Shown one piece after another: positions 1 to 9,399 of a DNA stretch of 64,000 bases. How positions within the stretch are numbered: the first letter of the stretch is position 1; every line of letters starts with the position of its first letter. A program made the translations under genes and the position numbers. The notes under the pieces are model-generated. The model made no database searches and had not been told where the DNA came from. It saw only the letters and a list, made by a program, of their open reading frames with translations. This stretch comes from Actinomadura macrotermitis (GTDB taxonomy: Bacteria > Actinomycetota > Actinomycetes > Streptosporangiales > Streptosporangiaceae), in contig NZ_WEGH01000002.1 in the NCBI RefSeq assembly GCF_009604375.1, forward strand, positions 1-64,000, written 5' to 3'.

Positions 1-120
1 GCTCACGTGTTACTCACCCGTTCGCCGCTCGAGTACCCCCGAAGGGGCCTTTCCGCTCGACTTGCATGTGTTAAGCACGCCGCCAGCGTTCGTCCTGAGC
101 CAGGATCAAACTCTCCATTA
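1..120 (-). rRNA. rrs: 16S ribosomal RNA, 5' end (partial)
   Basis: Read on the minus strand this is the start of a small-subunit rRNA: the universal GAGAGTTTGATCCTGGCTCA block, then the conserved GGCGGCGTGCTTAACACATG block, then an actinomycete V1 loop and the GTGAGTAACACGTG block. The gene continues beyond the left edge. The mature 5' end is placed by analogy and may be off by a few bases. The V1 sequence resembles Actinomadura/Thermomonosporaceae as I remember them, which is the main taxonomic hint in the window. Confidence 0.97.
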
Positions 121-300
121 AGGTCCATCGCGACGACCCCAGGGGGCGAACCCTAGAACCGCCAAACCTTGAAAGGATCGAAATCCCAGCAAATGCGACC
201 ACCGCTACAGTGGCCGACTTGCCTCAAAGAAATCCCTGCCAACCATCCCGAAGGACAGCCGGCACGGGGTGATCGAGTCTGTGCTCGATCGTTAAAGGCA

Positions 301-335
301 CTGGCTTTTAACACGCTGTTGAGTTCTCAAGAAAC
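301..335 (-). promoter_or_regulatory. Conserved actinobacterial rRNA leader element
   Basis: On the minus strand this leader segment reads GTTTCTTGAGAACTCAACAG and then a short A-rich tail. The same motif occurs in the pre-16S leader of many actinomycete rrn operons, where it is thought to serve in transcript processing or antitermination. It lies between the tandem promoters and the 16S gene, as expected. No protein-coding signal was found between 121 and 891; the open frames there are chance products of high GC. Confidence 0.7.
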
Positions 336-392
336 GGACACCCACCGCGCCTGTTCCGCTTTCGCGGCCCCAGACTCCGGGGCGACTCATTT

Positions 393-420
393 ACTTTATC
401 AGTTCCGGCCGGTCTGTCAA
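393..420 (-). promoter_or_regulatory. rRNA operon promoter, proximal
   Basis: Minus-strand -35 TTGACA (415-420) and -10 TAAAGT (393-398) are separated by 16 bp. This is a consensus-like vegetative promoter about 270 bp upstream of the 16S gene. The spacer contains GGCCGGA, which is repeated in the second promoter upstream, so the two look like duplicated copies. Confidence 0.75.
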
Positions 421-491
421 TTTCACCGGCTTTTCCCTGATCCGTCCCGGCCGGCGTTCGCTTTCGCGGCGCCTTTCGGAGCGGTGTCGCT

Positions 492-519
492 ATTTCACCA
501 GATCCGGCCCGTTTCGCAA
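492..519 (-). promoter_or_regulatory. rRNA operon promoter, distal (weaker)
   Basis: Minus-strand TTGCGA (514-519) and TGAAAT (492-497) with a 16-bp spacer have the same layout and a similar spacer to the proximal promoter 99 bp downstream. Multiple tandem promoters are usual for actinobacterial rrn operons. The match to consensus is poorer, so it is called mainly by similarity to its neighbour. Confidence 0.5.
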
Positions 520-891
520 AATCGGGCCTTTTCCGGCACCACCACAACACAGCAGACATGGCAAAGCCGCGTCGGCTGGAGCGTTGGTGGGTTCCCCTCG
601 GGCCGGCCACCTTTCGGCGTCCTGCTCCCCGTGGGGCGAAGTGAACAGTATGCCCACGCGGCACTCTCGTCAAACCGATCGGCGAAGTTCGCATGAACGT
701 GTCGTGCGCCTGCCCGGCAGCCCTTCGCGCCGACTCCGTGTATCCGCAGGTCGGCCCTCCAGGTGACGTGGTCATGGGCACCTCGACAGGTTGCTGCGGG
801 GTGCGTCCTGGTGCCGGGGAACTTCGGCGGTTGGTTTCGCGCACCCGCGAAACAGTTCGCGGCCGCCGACCGGGCGATCGAGACTCCGCCC

Positions 892-2076
892 ATGCGCACC
901 TACCGGGAGCTGTTCCGCACACCGGAGTATCCGGCCCTCTTCGCCATCGTGTCCGTCCAGGTCGCCGCCACGACGGTGAGCGGGCTGGCGCTCGGCGTCC
1001 TCGTCTACGGCGCGACCGGGTCGCCGCTGTTGTCGGCGCTCAGCATGTTCGGCTCGTCGTTCGCTCAAGTCTTCGGTGCGCTGGTGCTGTTGTCGGCCGC
1101 TGACCGGTTGCCGCCGCGTGCCGCGTCGGCGGGGCTGGCGCTGGTCTTCGGCGCGGGTACCACCGTGCTCGCCGTGCCGGGATTGCCGGTGTGGGGCGTC
1201 TTCGTCGTCGTCCTCGGGCTGGGGCTGGCGGCTTCGCTGGGCGGCGGGGTCCGGTACGGGTTGCTGAACGAGATCCTGCCCGAGGGCGGTTATCTGCTCG
1301 GGCGGTCGGTGCTGAACATGTCCGTGGGCGTGCAGCAGATCGGCGGGTTCGTCGTCGGCGGGGTGCTGGTGTCGGAGTTGTCGCCGCGCGGTGCGCTGCT
1401 CGCCGCCGCCGGATTGTTCCTGCTTTCGGGCGTCGTGGCGTGGGGCGGCCTGAGCAGCCGGGCGCCGCGTGCGGACGGGCGGCCGTCGGTGGCGGAGACG
1501 TGGCGGACGAACCGGCGGCTCTGGTCGTCGCGGGAGCGGCGGCACGTCTTCCTCGCGCTGTGGGTGCCGAACGGGCTGATCGTGGGGTGCGAGTCGATCT
1601 ATGTGCCGTACTCGCCGGGGCACGCCGGGGCGCTGTTCGCGGTGGCGGCGCTCGGCATGCTCGGCGGGGACGTGCTGTCCGGCCGGTTCGTCCCGGTGGC
1701 GTGGCGGGGCCGGGTCGAGGTCGGGATGCGGCTGCTCCTCGCGGCGCCGTACCTGCTCCTGCCCTGGCGTCCGCCGCTCGTGGTCGTGGCGGCCGCGATC
1801 CTGGTCGCGTCGGTCGGGTACGGGGCGGCGCTGCTGATGCAGGAGCGGCTGATGGCGGTCACGCCGGACGAGATGAGCGGCCAGGCGCTCGGGCTCCAGT
1901 CGGCCGGGATGCTGACCATGCAGGGGGTCGCGGCCGCGCTCGCCGGCGCCGTCGCGCAGGTGACGTCGCCCGCGACGGCCATGGGCGTGCTCGCCGCCGC
2001 GTCGCTGCTGGTCACGCTCGCGCTGGTGCCCGGCCTGCGCACGGAGGTCAGGCCCGGACGAAGTAGCCGCCGATGA
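892..2076 (+). CDS. MFS transporter
   Basis: A 394-residue hydrophobic protein with about ten to twelve membrane segments, resembling actinobacterial major facilitator permeases that export small molecules. The start MRTYRELFRTPEYP is chosen because the cytoplasmic N-terminus of this family begins like this (a short stretch ending in FR.PEY); the frame is open 43 codons further up, but those residues are not transporter-like. A run of charged residues in the central loop (around PRADGRPSVAETWRTNRR) separates two six-helix halves. The substrate cannot be told. Its 3' end overlaps the convergent small membrane gene by 29 bp. Confidence 0.8.
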   Translation: MRTYRELFRTPEYPALFAIVSVQVAATTVSGLALGVLVYGATGSPLLSALSMFGSSFAQVFGALVLLSAADRLPPRAASAGLALVFGAGTTVLAVPGLPVWGVFVVVLGLGLAASLGGGVRYGLLNEILPEGGYLLGRSVLNMSVGVQQIGGFVVGGVLVSELSPRGALLAAAGLFLLSGVVAWGGLSSRAPRADGRPSVAETWRTNRRLWSSRERRHVFLALWVPNGLIVGCESIYVPYSPGHAGALFAVAALGMLGGDVLSGRFVPVAWRGRVEVGMRLLLAAPYLLLPWRPPLVVVAAAILVASVGYGAALLMQERLMAVTPDEMSGQALGLQSAGMLTMQGVAAALAGAVAQVTSPATAMGVLAAASLLVTLALVPGLRTEVRPGRSSRR

Positions 2077-2404
2077 ACAAGATCCCCTCGGCGAGGACCC
2101 AGATCAGCGCGGCGGTGGCGAGGACGGAGTCCAGGCGGTCCGGGCGGCGCCGCAGCGACGGGACGAGCCACGCGGCGACCGCGAGGAGGGCCGCGACCGC
2201 TGCGACCGGGGCCGAGGCCAGGACGGCGATGCGGAAGTGGTCGCCGCACGCCCGGTCGTACAGCCCCGATTCACCGCAGAACGCGGCGTCGCCCCAGCCG
2301 CCGAGGGCGGAGAAGCCCCACAGCAGCGCCAGCACGCCGTTCGCGATCGTCGGAATGGCCGGTGAGATCCACCAGCCGTCCGGGCGCCCGGGCATGGCCT
2401 GCAC
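2048..2404 (-). CDS. Small three-helix membrane protein, unknown
   Basis: 118 residues with three predicted membrane segments (roughly residues 17-37, 58-83 and 94-116) and a Trp/Gly-rich first loop containing two cysteines (CGESGLYDRACG). The family is not recognised. It is convergent with, and overlaps by 29 bp, the MFS gene. It is accepted because hydrophobicity is sustained through three helices with sensible charge placement and the start follows a plausible leader; function unknown. Confidence 0.55.
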   Translation of the reverse strand: MQAMPGRPDGWWISPAIPTIANGVLALLWGFSALGGWGDAAFCGESGLYDRACGDHFRIAVLASAPVAAVAALLAVAAWLVPSLRRRPDRLDSVLATAALIWVLAEGILFIGGYFVRA

Positions 2405-2461
2405 CTTCGGAACGTACCGCGCGGACCCGCAGGCCGGAAGTCCATCGCGGGGAGGGATCGC

Positions 2462-3049
2462 TCAGGTGAGGTCCTTGGACTCGTGCAGCGCCATGTCCAT
2501 CGCGATCGCGGTCGCCACCGCCAGCGTGCGCAGCGGCTCGGGCACCCGTTCCTGGATCTCCACGTCGTACCGGTCGGCCGTGGTCAGCAGGTGGGTGGCC
2601 AGGCCCGCGAACCGCTTGCGGACGTAGGCGACGCGCGAGCCGGAGCGGTCGGTGACGGTGAAGTGGTTGCGGGACAGGTCCACGCCGATCTCGCCGAGCT
2701 TGACGGTCTCGGGGTCGCGCAGGATGTAGCGGCGGCCGACGCGCTCGGTGTGGATGGCGCCGATCGGCTCGCCGTCCGGCCCGCGCACCGAGATGAGCAG
2801 CCGCCCCGCCTCCTTGTCGATCTCCAGGAGCGGGTCGCCGTCGGTGGTGGTCAGCACGACGGCGCGCGCGTCCAGTTCGGACTTGCCGGGGAAGACCGCC
2901 TTGAGGGTCTCGCCCCGGCGTTTGCCCGCCTGGTCGGCGATCGCCAGCACGTTGCCGTCCATGTCGCTGATCCGGTAGCGGCTGCGCGCGTAGGGGCCGC
3001 GCCGCGGCTGATCGACGCGGAACGTGGCGTCGGTGAAGAGTTCGGTCAC
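2462..3049 (-). CDS. LURP-one/scramblase-like domain protein (paralogue A)
   Basis: 195 residues from the GTG start MTELFTDATF; the frame is open further upstream but that extension is Arg/Ala-rich and overlaps the neighbouring gene. The protein is a chain of short beta-type segments (FRVDQ, YRISDMDGNVLA, LLEIDKEAGRLLISVRGPDGEPIGAI, RYILRDPETVKLGEIGV) ending in a hydrophobic helix (PEPLRTLAVATAIAMDMAL). This layout matches the tubby-like/LURP-one and phospholipid-scramblase-related fold common in actinobacteria, whose function in bacteria is not known. Its downstream helix closely resembles that of the next gene, so the two are paralogues. Confidence 0.65.
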   Translation of the reverse strand: MTELFTDATFRVDQPRRGPYARSRYRISDMDGNVLAIADQAGKRRGETLKAVFPGKSELDARAVVLTTTDGDPLLEIDKEAGRLLISVRGPDGEPIGAIHTERVGRRYILRDPETVKLGEIGVDLSRNHFTVTDRSGSRVAYVRKRFAGLATHLLTTADRYDVEIQERVPEPLRTLAVATAIAMDMALHESKDLT

Positions 3050-3104
3050 CCGGCGATCCTGCCAAGGCGGGCGGGCGGACGGAAGGGGCCGGGCGGCGCG
3101 CCGG

Positions 3105-3752
3105 TCAGGAACCGAGGCCCCGGACGACGTCGAGGGCGAGGGCGGAGGCCAGGCCGAGGAAGCGCAGCGGTTCGGGGGTTCCCGGCTGGAAGGCGACGGT
3201 GTACGGCTCGTCCTTGGTCGCCGGCCACTCGCAGTCGATGCGGCCGTGGACGGTGCCGATGCGGTCGGTGATGTCGAAGGTGCCGCCGAACACCAGCGAC
3301 TGGACGCCGCGGGCGGCCTTGCGCAGCGCCTGCCCGGCGAGGCCCGCCACGCCGGCGCCGCCGTCCTGGCCGCCGGCGCCCTTGCGCGGGCCGACCGGGC
3401 GCACCTCGCCGACGTGCGTGCCATAGGGGTCGTGGATCGGGTAGAAGGGGCGGCCGCGGCGGCTGTCCATGCCGACGCTGCCGAGCTGGGCGCCGTCGGG
3501 CCGCAGCACGTGGGTGACGGCCCGGCGCAGGTGGCTGGAGTCGCGCGCCACCGCGAACAGGGGGCGGTTCCAGGGGTCCAGGACGTCGACGGCGCGGGCG
3601 AACCCGGAGGCGGCGCCGGGGTTGACGGCGTCGAGGGCGCCGCGCCAGCCCGCCCCGCCGCGGTCGCGGACGGTCGCCAGCGGGGTGCCGTGCGCGTCGG
3701 TCACCGAACCCTTGTGCACCCGCAGCAGGGGCGCCGTGTAAAGCGTGCTCAT
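3105..3752 (-). CDS. LURP-one/scramblase-like domain protein (paralogue B)
   Basis: 215 residues, upstream of and on the same strand as paralogue A with a 55-bp gap, so probably in one transcript. It shows repeated strand-turn motifs (LLRVHKGSVTDAHGTPLATV, LRPDGAQLGSVGMDSRRGRPFYPIHDPYGTHVGEV) and the same C-terminal hydrophobic helix (PEPLRFLGLASALALDVVRG) as its neighbour, compatible with the tubby-like fold. A Gly-rich insert at about residues 125-140 separates two halves. No catalytic motif is visible. It begins directly downstream of the groEL terminator, so read-through from groEL is unlikely. Confidence 0.65.
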   Translation of the reverse strand: MSTLYTAPLLRVHKGSVTDAHGTPLATVRDRGGAGWRGALDAVNPGAASGFARAVDVLDPWNRPLFAVARDSSHLRRAVTHVLRPDGAQLGSVGMDSRRGRPFYPIHDPYGTHVGEVRPVGPRKGAGGQDGGAGVAGLAGQALRKAARGVQSLVFGGTFDITDRIGTVHGRIDCEWPATKDEPYTVAFQPGTPEPLRFLGLASALALDVVRGLGS

Positions 3753-3770
3753 GGTGCGCGTACATATACC

Positions 3771-3803
3771 AAAAAAAGGGGCGGTCCCAGTTGGGACCGC
3801 CCC
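3771..3803 (-). terminator. Rho-independent terminator of groEL
   Basis: A perfect 11-bp stem (GGGGCGGTCCC with its complement) and 4-nt loop, followed on the minus strand by seven T residues. It starts 38 bp past the groEL stop codon. Confidence 0.93.
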
Positions 3804-3841
3804 TCTTCATGCGTACGCGGGCGTACGGGTCATGGACTCGA

Positions 3842-5572
<1,731 letters not shown>

Positions 5573-5597
5573 TCATCGTCCCGACCCAGAGCCGTGG

Positions 5598-5624
5598 TTG
5601 TCACTCTCCACGGCAGAGTGCCAA
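5598..5624 (-). promoter_or_regulatory. CIRCE operator (HrcA site), proximal
   Basis: Minus strand TTGGCACTC-N9-GAGTGACAA, a near-consensus CIRCE inverted repeat 131 bp upstream of the groEL start. HrcA binding here represses the gene until heat shock. Confidence 0.9.
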
Positions 5625-5631
5625 TGTTTGT

Positions 5632-5658
5632 TTAGCACTCTACCCCGGCGAGTGCAAG
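5632..5658 (-). promoter_or_regulatory. CIRCE operator (HrcA site), distal
   Basis: Minus strand CTTGCACTC-N9-GAGTGCTAA, 7 bp from the proximal site. The right arm matches consensus exactly and the left arm differs in its first three bases. Two tandem CIRCE copies should give tighter HrcA control. Confidence 0.88.
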
Positions 5659-5753
5659 CGGGTGGCCCTCCCCCCGAGGTCAGCGGCCCGGAGGGCGGCC
5701 CGGCATGTACCTCGGGACGGCGAACGTCCGGTGTGCGGTCTTTGTCCGGAGCG

Positions 5754-6377
5754 CTACGAGGAGAGCCGGGTCGGCCGGAAACGGTCCCGGTGCGGCGCCC
5801 TCACCAGGGGCAGCACCTCCTCCTGCAACCGCCGCGGGATGCGCAGGCCGTAGCGCCTCTCCAGCCGGTCGCGCGCGCGCACGTACCGGTCGGCGGCCTC
5901 CTCCAGCGTGCGCGGGACGACGGTGACGCCGAGCGGCTCCAGCAGGTGGCCGCTCATCTTGAGCAGTTCGCCGCGGACCCGGTCGGCCATGCCGTGGCGG
6001 CGCTTGCTGACCAGCCAGAGCGTCCAGTCCCAGAAGTGCGCGTCCATCGCCGGCAGGGTGTCGGGGCCGACCCGCCAGGGCCGGTTCCAGCTGCGCGGCA
6101 CCTCGGGGAAGATCAGGTCGACCTTGACCGGGCCGGGGAAGATCATCAGATAGCCGGCGCAGTCGCCGAGCGGGTCCCACTGCGCGCTCAGCGGGCCGTG
6201 CGCGGCGGCGAGCGCGGGCAGGTCGGCGGCGATACGGCCGAAGTCGTCGACGGCGACCGCGAAGTCCCAGTCCGACAGTTCGGTGGCGGTCCCGCGCGCC
6301 CGGGACCCGATGGGTTCGACGTCGCGCACCGCTGGGTGGGCGCGCACCGCGGCAGTGAGGTCCTCCGCTATCCCCAT
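5754..6377 (-). CDS. Nucleotidyltransferase domain protein
   Basis: 207 residues. The N-terminus carries the polymerase-beta-type nucleotidyltransferase signature [19 protein letters not shown]: GSxxRG, then the DWD metal pair around residues 36-38, with a further acidic residue in VKVDLIF near 85. The rest is helical. Such proteins transfer a nucleotide to a small molecule or protein (aminoglycoside-type or MNT-type families), but nothing here identifies the acceptor, and no HEPN antitoxin partner is adjacent. The gene starts 24 bp before the downstream terminator-like hairpin and stands alone between groEL and the sulfur-carrier gene. Confidence 0.75.
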   Translation of the reverse strand: MGIAEDLTAAVRAHPAVRDVEPIGSRARGTATELSDWDFAVAVDDFGRIAADLPALAAAHGPLSAQWDPLGDCAGYLMIFPGPVKVDLIFPEVPRSWNRPWRVGPDTLPAMDAHFWDWTLWLVSKRRHGMADRVRGELLKMSGHLLEPLGVTVVPRTLEEAADRYVRARDRLERRYGLRIPRRLQEEVLPLVRAPHRDRFRPTRLSS

Positions 6378-6406
6378 ACCGGCCCTTTACCCTCGCCCAT
6401 CAGTAC

Positions 6407-6467
6407 AAAAGCCCCCTTTCGTGGCCACCTCCCGCCGCGTGGGCGGGGTGGGGCCGCGAAAGGGGGC
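6407..6467 (-). terminator. Terminator of the threonine synthase-like/MoaD operon
   Basis: A long stem (6411-6426 pairing with 6452-6467; GCCCCCTTTCG with CGAAAGGGGGC, one mismatch further in) with a GC-rich loop, followed on the minus strand by four T residues. It lies 19 bp past the MoaD-like stop codon and in front of the nucleotidyltransferase gene. Confidence 0.75.
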
Positions 6468-6485
6468 CGCGATCGGGCGGGCGGA

Positions 6486-6764
6486 TCAGCCGCCGGCCAC
6501 CGCCGGGATGATCGAGATCTGCGCGCCGGCCGGCGTGGCGGTGTCCAGCCCGTCGGCGAACCGCACGTCCTCGTCGCCGACGTAGACGTTGACGAAGCGG
6601 CGCAGCTTGCCGTTGTCGTCCAGGATGCGGGCGGAGATGCCGCGGTAGGAGGCCTCCAGGTCGGCGACGACCGCGCGCAGGGTCGCCCCCTCGGCGGTCA
6701 CCTCGGCCTCACCGCCGGTGTAGGTCCGCAGGATCGTCGGGATGCGGACGGACACGCTGCTCAT
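6486..6764 (-). CDS. MoaD/ThiS-family sulfur-carrier protein (MetO/CysO-like)
   Basis: A 92-residue ubiquitin-like protein ending in the exposed ...PAVAGG; the terminal Gly-Gly is the residue pair that is adenylated and converted to a thiocarboxylate in MoaD, ThiS and CysO. The beta-grasp pattern ([15 protein letters not shown] at the start, [26 protein letters not shown]) is complete. It lies 43 bp behind the threonine-synthase-family gene on the same transcript and before a shared terminator, so it probably delivers sulfide to that enzyme. CysO, the carrier for cysteine synthase CysM, is the alternative, but no cysM or mec gene is adjacent. Confidence 0.88.
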   Translation of the reverse strand: MSSVSVRIPTILRTYTGGEAEVTAEGATLRAVVADLEASYRGISARILDDNGKLRRFVNVYVGDEDVRFADGLDTATPAGAQISIIPAVAGG

Positions 6765-6807
6765 ACTGGCTCCTTGCTGGTCTTGCGGGCGGGACGTCGG
6801 GGGCGGG

Positions 6808-8052
6808 TCAGGCGAGGCCGGAGGCGCGGAACGCCGCCAGGGACGGGGCGATGTTCGCCGACGGCCCGACCACCGGCGCGACCGCGTCCAGCGTCTTCAG
6901 CCCGTCGCCCGAGTTGATGATCACGGTCTCCGCGGCCGGGTCGAGCGCGCCGCTGTCCACCAGCTTCTTCAGCACGCCGACGGTGACGCCGCCGGCGGTC
7001 TCGCCGAAGATGCCCTCGGTGCGGGCGAGCAGCCGGATGCCCTCCACCACCTGCTCGTCGGTGACGTCCTCGACGGCGCCGCCGGTGCGGCGGACGGCGT
7101 CCAGCACGTACGGGCCGTCGGCCGGGTTGCCGATCGCCAGCGACTTGGCGATCGTGTCGGGCTTGACCGGGCGGACCACGTCGTGGCCGGCCTTGAACGC
7201 GGCCGACACCGGGTCGCAGCCGGCCGCCTGCGCGCCGAACACCTTGTAGGGCTTGTCCTCGACCAGGCCGAGCCGGATGAACTCCTGGAACGCCTTGTCG
7301 ATCTTGGTGAGCTGGGAGCCGGAGGCGATCGGCACCACGATCTGGTCCGGCAGCCGCCAGCCGAGCTGCTCGGCGATCTCGTAGCCGAGGGTCTTGGAGC
7401 CCTCGGCGTAGTACGGGCGGACGTTGACGTTGACGAACGCCCAGTCCTCCTGCTCGCCGGCGATCTCCGAGGCGAGCCGGTTCACGTCGTCGTAGTTGCC
7501 GTCCACGGTGACGAAGGTGCCGCCGTACACCGCGGTGGTGATGATCTTCTGCGCCTCCAGGTTGGACGGCACGAAGACGGCGCTGCGGATGCCGGCGCGG
7601 GCCGCGGCGGCGGCGACGGCGTTGGCCAGGTTCCCGGTGGACGGGCAGGCCAGCACCTTGAAGCCGAGCTCGCGGGCGGCGGCGAGCGCGACCGCGACGA
7701 CGCGGTCCTTGAACGAGTGCGTGGGGTTGCCGCTGTCGTCCTTCACCCAGAGCCGCTGCAGGCCGAGCGACTCGGCCAGGTGGTCCGCGCGGACCAGCCT
7801 GGTGAGGCCGGGCTCCAGGTTCGGGGTGTCGGCGACGTTCTCGGGGACGGGCAGCAGCCCGCGGTAGCGCCAGATGTTGCGCGGTCCCGCCTCGATCGAG
7901 GCCCGGGTGACGTCGCCGAAGTCGTAGGAGATCTCCAGCGGCCCGAAACACTCTTCACAGGCGTAGTGCGGCCCGAGTTCGCGGGAGTTGCCGCATTCGC
8001 GGCAGGTCAGCGCGGTCGCGGGTCCGAGGTTTACAGCAGGCGTGAGCGCCAT
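6808..8052 (-). CDS. thrC: Threonine synthase-family PLP enzyme (possibly MetM-type homocysteine synthase)
   Basis: 414 residues from [13 protein letters not shown]. It has an N-terminal zinc ribbon (C17, C20, C32, C35), the PLP lysine in HSFKDR (about K115), the phosphate loop ASGSQLTK and the SGNPTHS substrate loop: a complete fold-type II threonine synthase-like enzyme acting on O-phosphohomoserine. Two context points argue that it may make homocysteine instead of threonine: a SAM-I riboswitch precedes it, and a Gly-Gly sulfur carrier follows in the operon. A threonine-synthase homologue using O-phosphohomoserine and a carrier (MetM/MetO) is known from Streptomyces. Sequence alone does not separate the two activities; the ribosome site AAGGG ends 9 nt before the ATG. 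Confidence 0.9.
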   Translation of the reverse strand: MALTPAVNLGPATALTCRECGNSRELGPHYACEECFGPLEISYDFGDVTRASIEAGPRNIWRYRGLLPVPENVADTPNLEPGLTRLVRADHLAESLGLQRLWVKDDSGNPTHSFKDRVVAVALAAARELGFKVLACPSTGNLANAVAAAAARAGIRSAVFVPSNLEAQKIITTAVYGGTFVTVDGNYDDVNRLASEIAGEQEDWAFVNVNVRPYYAEGSKTLGYEIAEQLGWRLPDQIVVPIASGSQLTKIDKAFQEFIRLGLVEDKPYKVFGAQAAGCDPVSAAFKAGHDVVRPVKPDTIAKSLAIGNPADGPYVLDAVRRTGGAVEDVTDEQVVEGIRLLARTEGIFGETAGGVTVGVLKKLVDSGALDPAAETVIINSGDGLKTLDAVAPVVGPSANIAPSLAAFRASGLA

Positions 8053-8067
8053 GAAGCGAGGCCCTTC

Positions 8068-8207
8068 CCCCATCTTCCCTGCGCCACCTTGGTCGCAGGC
8101 CGGAGTTGGCACCATCTCCTGGCCGGCCTCGCAGGATCGCGAGCGCGCACTAGCCAGGTGGTTGCCGGGGCTTCGCAGGGCCGGTCCCTCCACCCCTCTG
8201 GATGAGC
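8068..8207 (-). ncRNA. SAM-I (S-box) riboswitch
   Basis: On the minus strand the order of conserved blocks is that of the S-box: CTCATC (P1 5' side), AGAGGGGTGGAGGGACCGGC, the GAAGCCCCGGCAACC block, a variable hairpin, GGTGCCAACTCCGGC and GGGAAGATGG (P1 3' side, pairing UCAUC with GAUGG). The P1 3' strand lies directly against the AAGGG ribosome site of the downstream gene. SAM binding should therefore close P1 and reduce translation; no terminator hairpin with a T-run is seen, so control is probably translational. Boundaries are approximate. Confidence 0.92.
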
Positions 8208-8302
8208 GATATGAAGTTGTTCGTCCGAACGATACATGAGCCGCCCAGCCTCTGGACAGGCGTTATCTCACCAGGCGAGACGCTAGAGGGCTGTGTGCTT
8301 GC

Positions 8303-9295
8303 TCACGCGGGCGCCTCTTCGCCCGCGCGCGCTCCGGCTGCGTTCCGTGTTCCGGCTCCGTCGCCTGTTCCGCCGTCGTCGGCGCGCTGGGTCGGGTCGA
8401 GGAACACGTGCCGGACGAGCGGGACCCGCTCGCACAGCAGCCGGTCGATCTCGCCCGCCACGTCCTCGGCCTCGTCGGCGCTGATCTCGTCGGAGAAGTT
8501 CACCTTGGCGGCGACCAGGATGTCGTCGGGACCGAAGTGCATGGTGAGCAGCTCGGCCACCCCGTCCACGCCGGGCGCCTCGGCGATCACCTGGCGGACC
8601 TGGCGCTGCACCTCGGCGTCCGCGGCCTTGCCGATGAGCAGGCCCTTGCTGTCGCGGCCGAGCGCGAACGCCACCACCACCAGCAGCAGGCCGATCAGGA
8701 TGGAGGCGACGCCGTCCCACACCCGCGAGCCGGTCAGCTCGCGCAGCAGCAGGCCGGAGGCGGCGAACGCCAGGCCGACCATCGCGGCGCTGTCCTCGAA
8801 CAGAGCCGCCTTGAACGTCACGTCCGGGGAGCGGCGCACGTGGTCGACCAGGCCCTGGTCGTTGTCGCGGGTCTCCCGGCGCACCTGGATGAACGCCCGC
8901 GTCCAGGCGCTGCCCTCCAGGACGGCGGCGAGCGCGAGCACCGAGTAGGCGAGCCACACCCGGCCGCCTCCGCCGCCGTGCCCGAGGATCGTCAGCACGC
9001 CCTCGAAGATCGAGTAGCCGGCGCCCGCGACGAAGATGCCGAACGCGGCGAGCAGCGACCAGAAGTAGCGCTCGTTGCCGTACCCGAACGGGTGCCGCCG
9101 GTCGGCGGGCCGGGCGCTGCGGCGCAGCGAGGCCAGCAGGAAGCCCTGGTTCAGGGTGTCGGCGATCGAGTGGGCGGCCTCGGCGAGCATCGCGCTGGAC
9201 CCGGCCAGCACCCCGGCCACCAGCTTGACCACGGCCAGGACCAGGTTCGCCGCACCGGCGATGATCACGGTCTTCTTGGTCTCGGAGCGGCTCAT
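8303..9295 (-). CDS. Cation diffusion facilitator (CDF) metal exporter
   Basis: A 330-residue inner-membrane protein with six predicted helices and a cytoplasmic C-terminal domain. The transport-site residues are visible: H42 and D46 in EAAHSIADTLNQ of helix 2 and the acidic pair in ALFEDSAAMVGL of helix 5. HPFGYGNERYFWSL is typical of the ZitB/FieF type that exports Zn2+ or Fe2+ in exchange for protons. The C-terminal beta-alpha metal-sensing domain (VAELLTMHFGPDDILVAAKV) is intact, followed by an Ala/Gly-rich tail. It is divergent from otsA; its exact metal is unknown. Confidence 0.9.
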   Translation of the reverse strand: MSRSETKKTVIIAGAANLVLAVVKLVAGVLAGSSAMLAEAAHSIADTLNQGFLLASLRRSARPADRRHPFGYGNERYFWSLLAAFGIFVAGAGYSIFEGVLTILGHGGGGGRVWLAYSVLALAAVLEGSAWTRAFIQVRRETRDNDQGLVDHVRRSPDVTFKAALFEDSAAMVGLAFAASGLLLRELTGSRVWDGVASILIGLLLVVVAFALGRDSKGLLIGKAADAEVQRQVRQVIAEAPGVDGVAELLTMHFGPDDILVAAKVNFSDEISADEAEDVAGEIDRLLCERVPLVRHVFLDPTQRADDGGTGDGAGTRNAAGARAGEEAPA

Positions 9296-9399
9296 CCGCC
9301 CCCGGTACCCCGCCGTCCCGGCTGTAACCGAAGTCCAGCTCCGGCCGTTGGCCGCGGGCCACTTTGGTACCTCCCCGCCTCAGCTGAGACCCTGCCGGT

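Noticed and set aside
6742..8205. A 487-codon plus-strand frame over the threonine-synthase-like gene
   Set aside because: Shadow of the real gene; composition is Gly/Val/Arg-rich without domains, and the riboswitch lies on the opposite strand.
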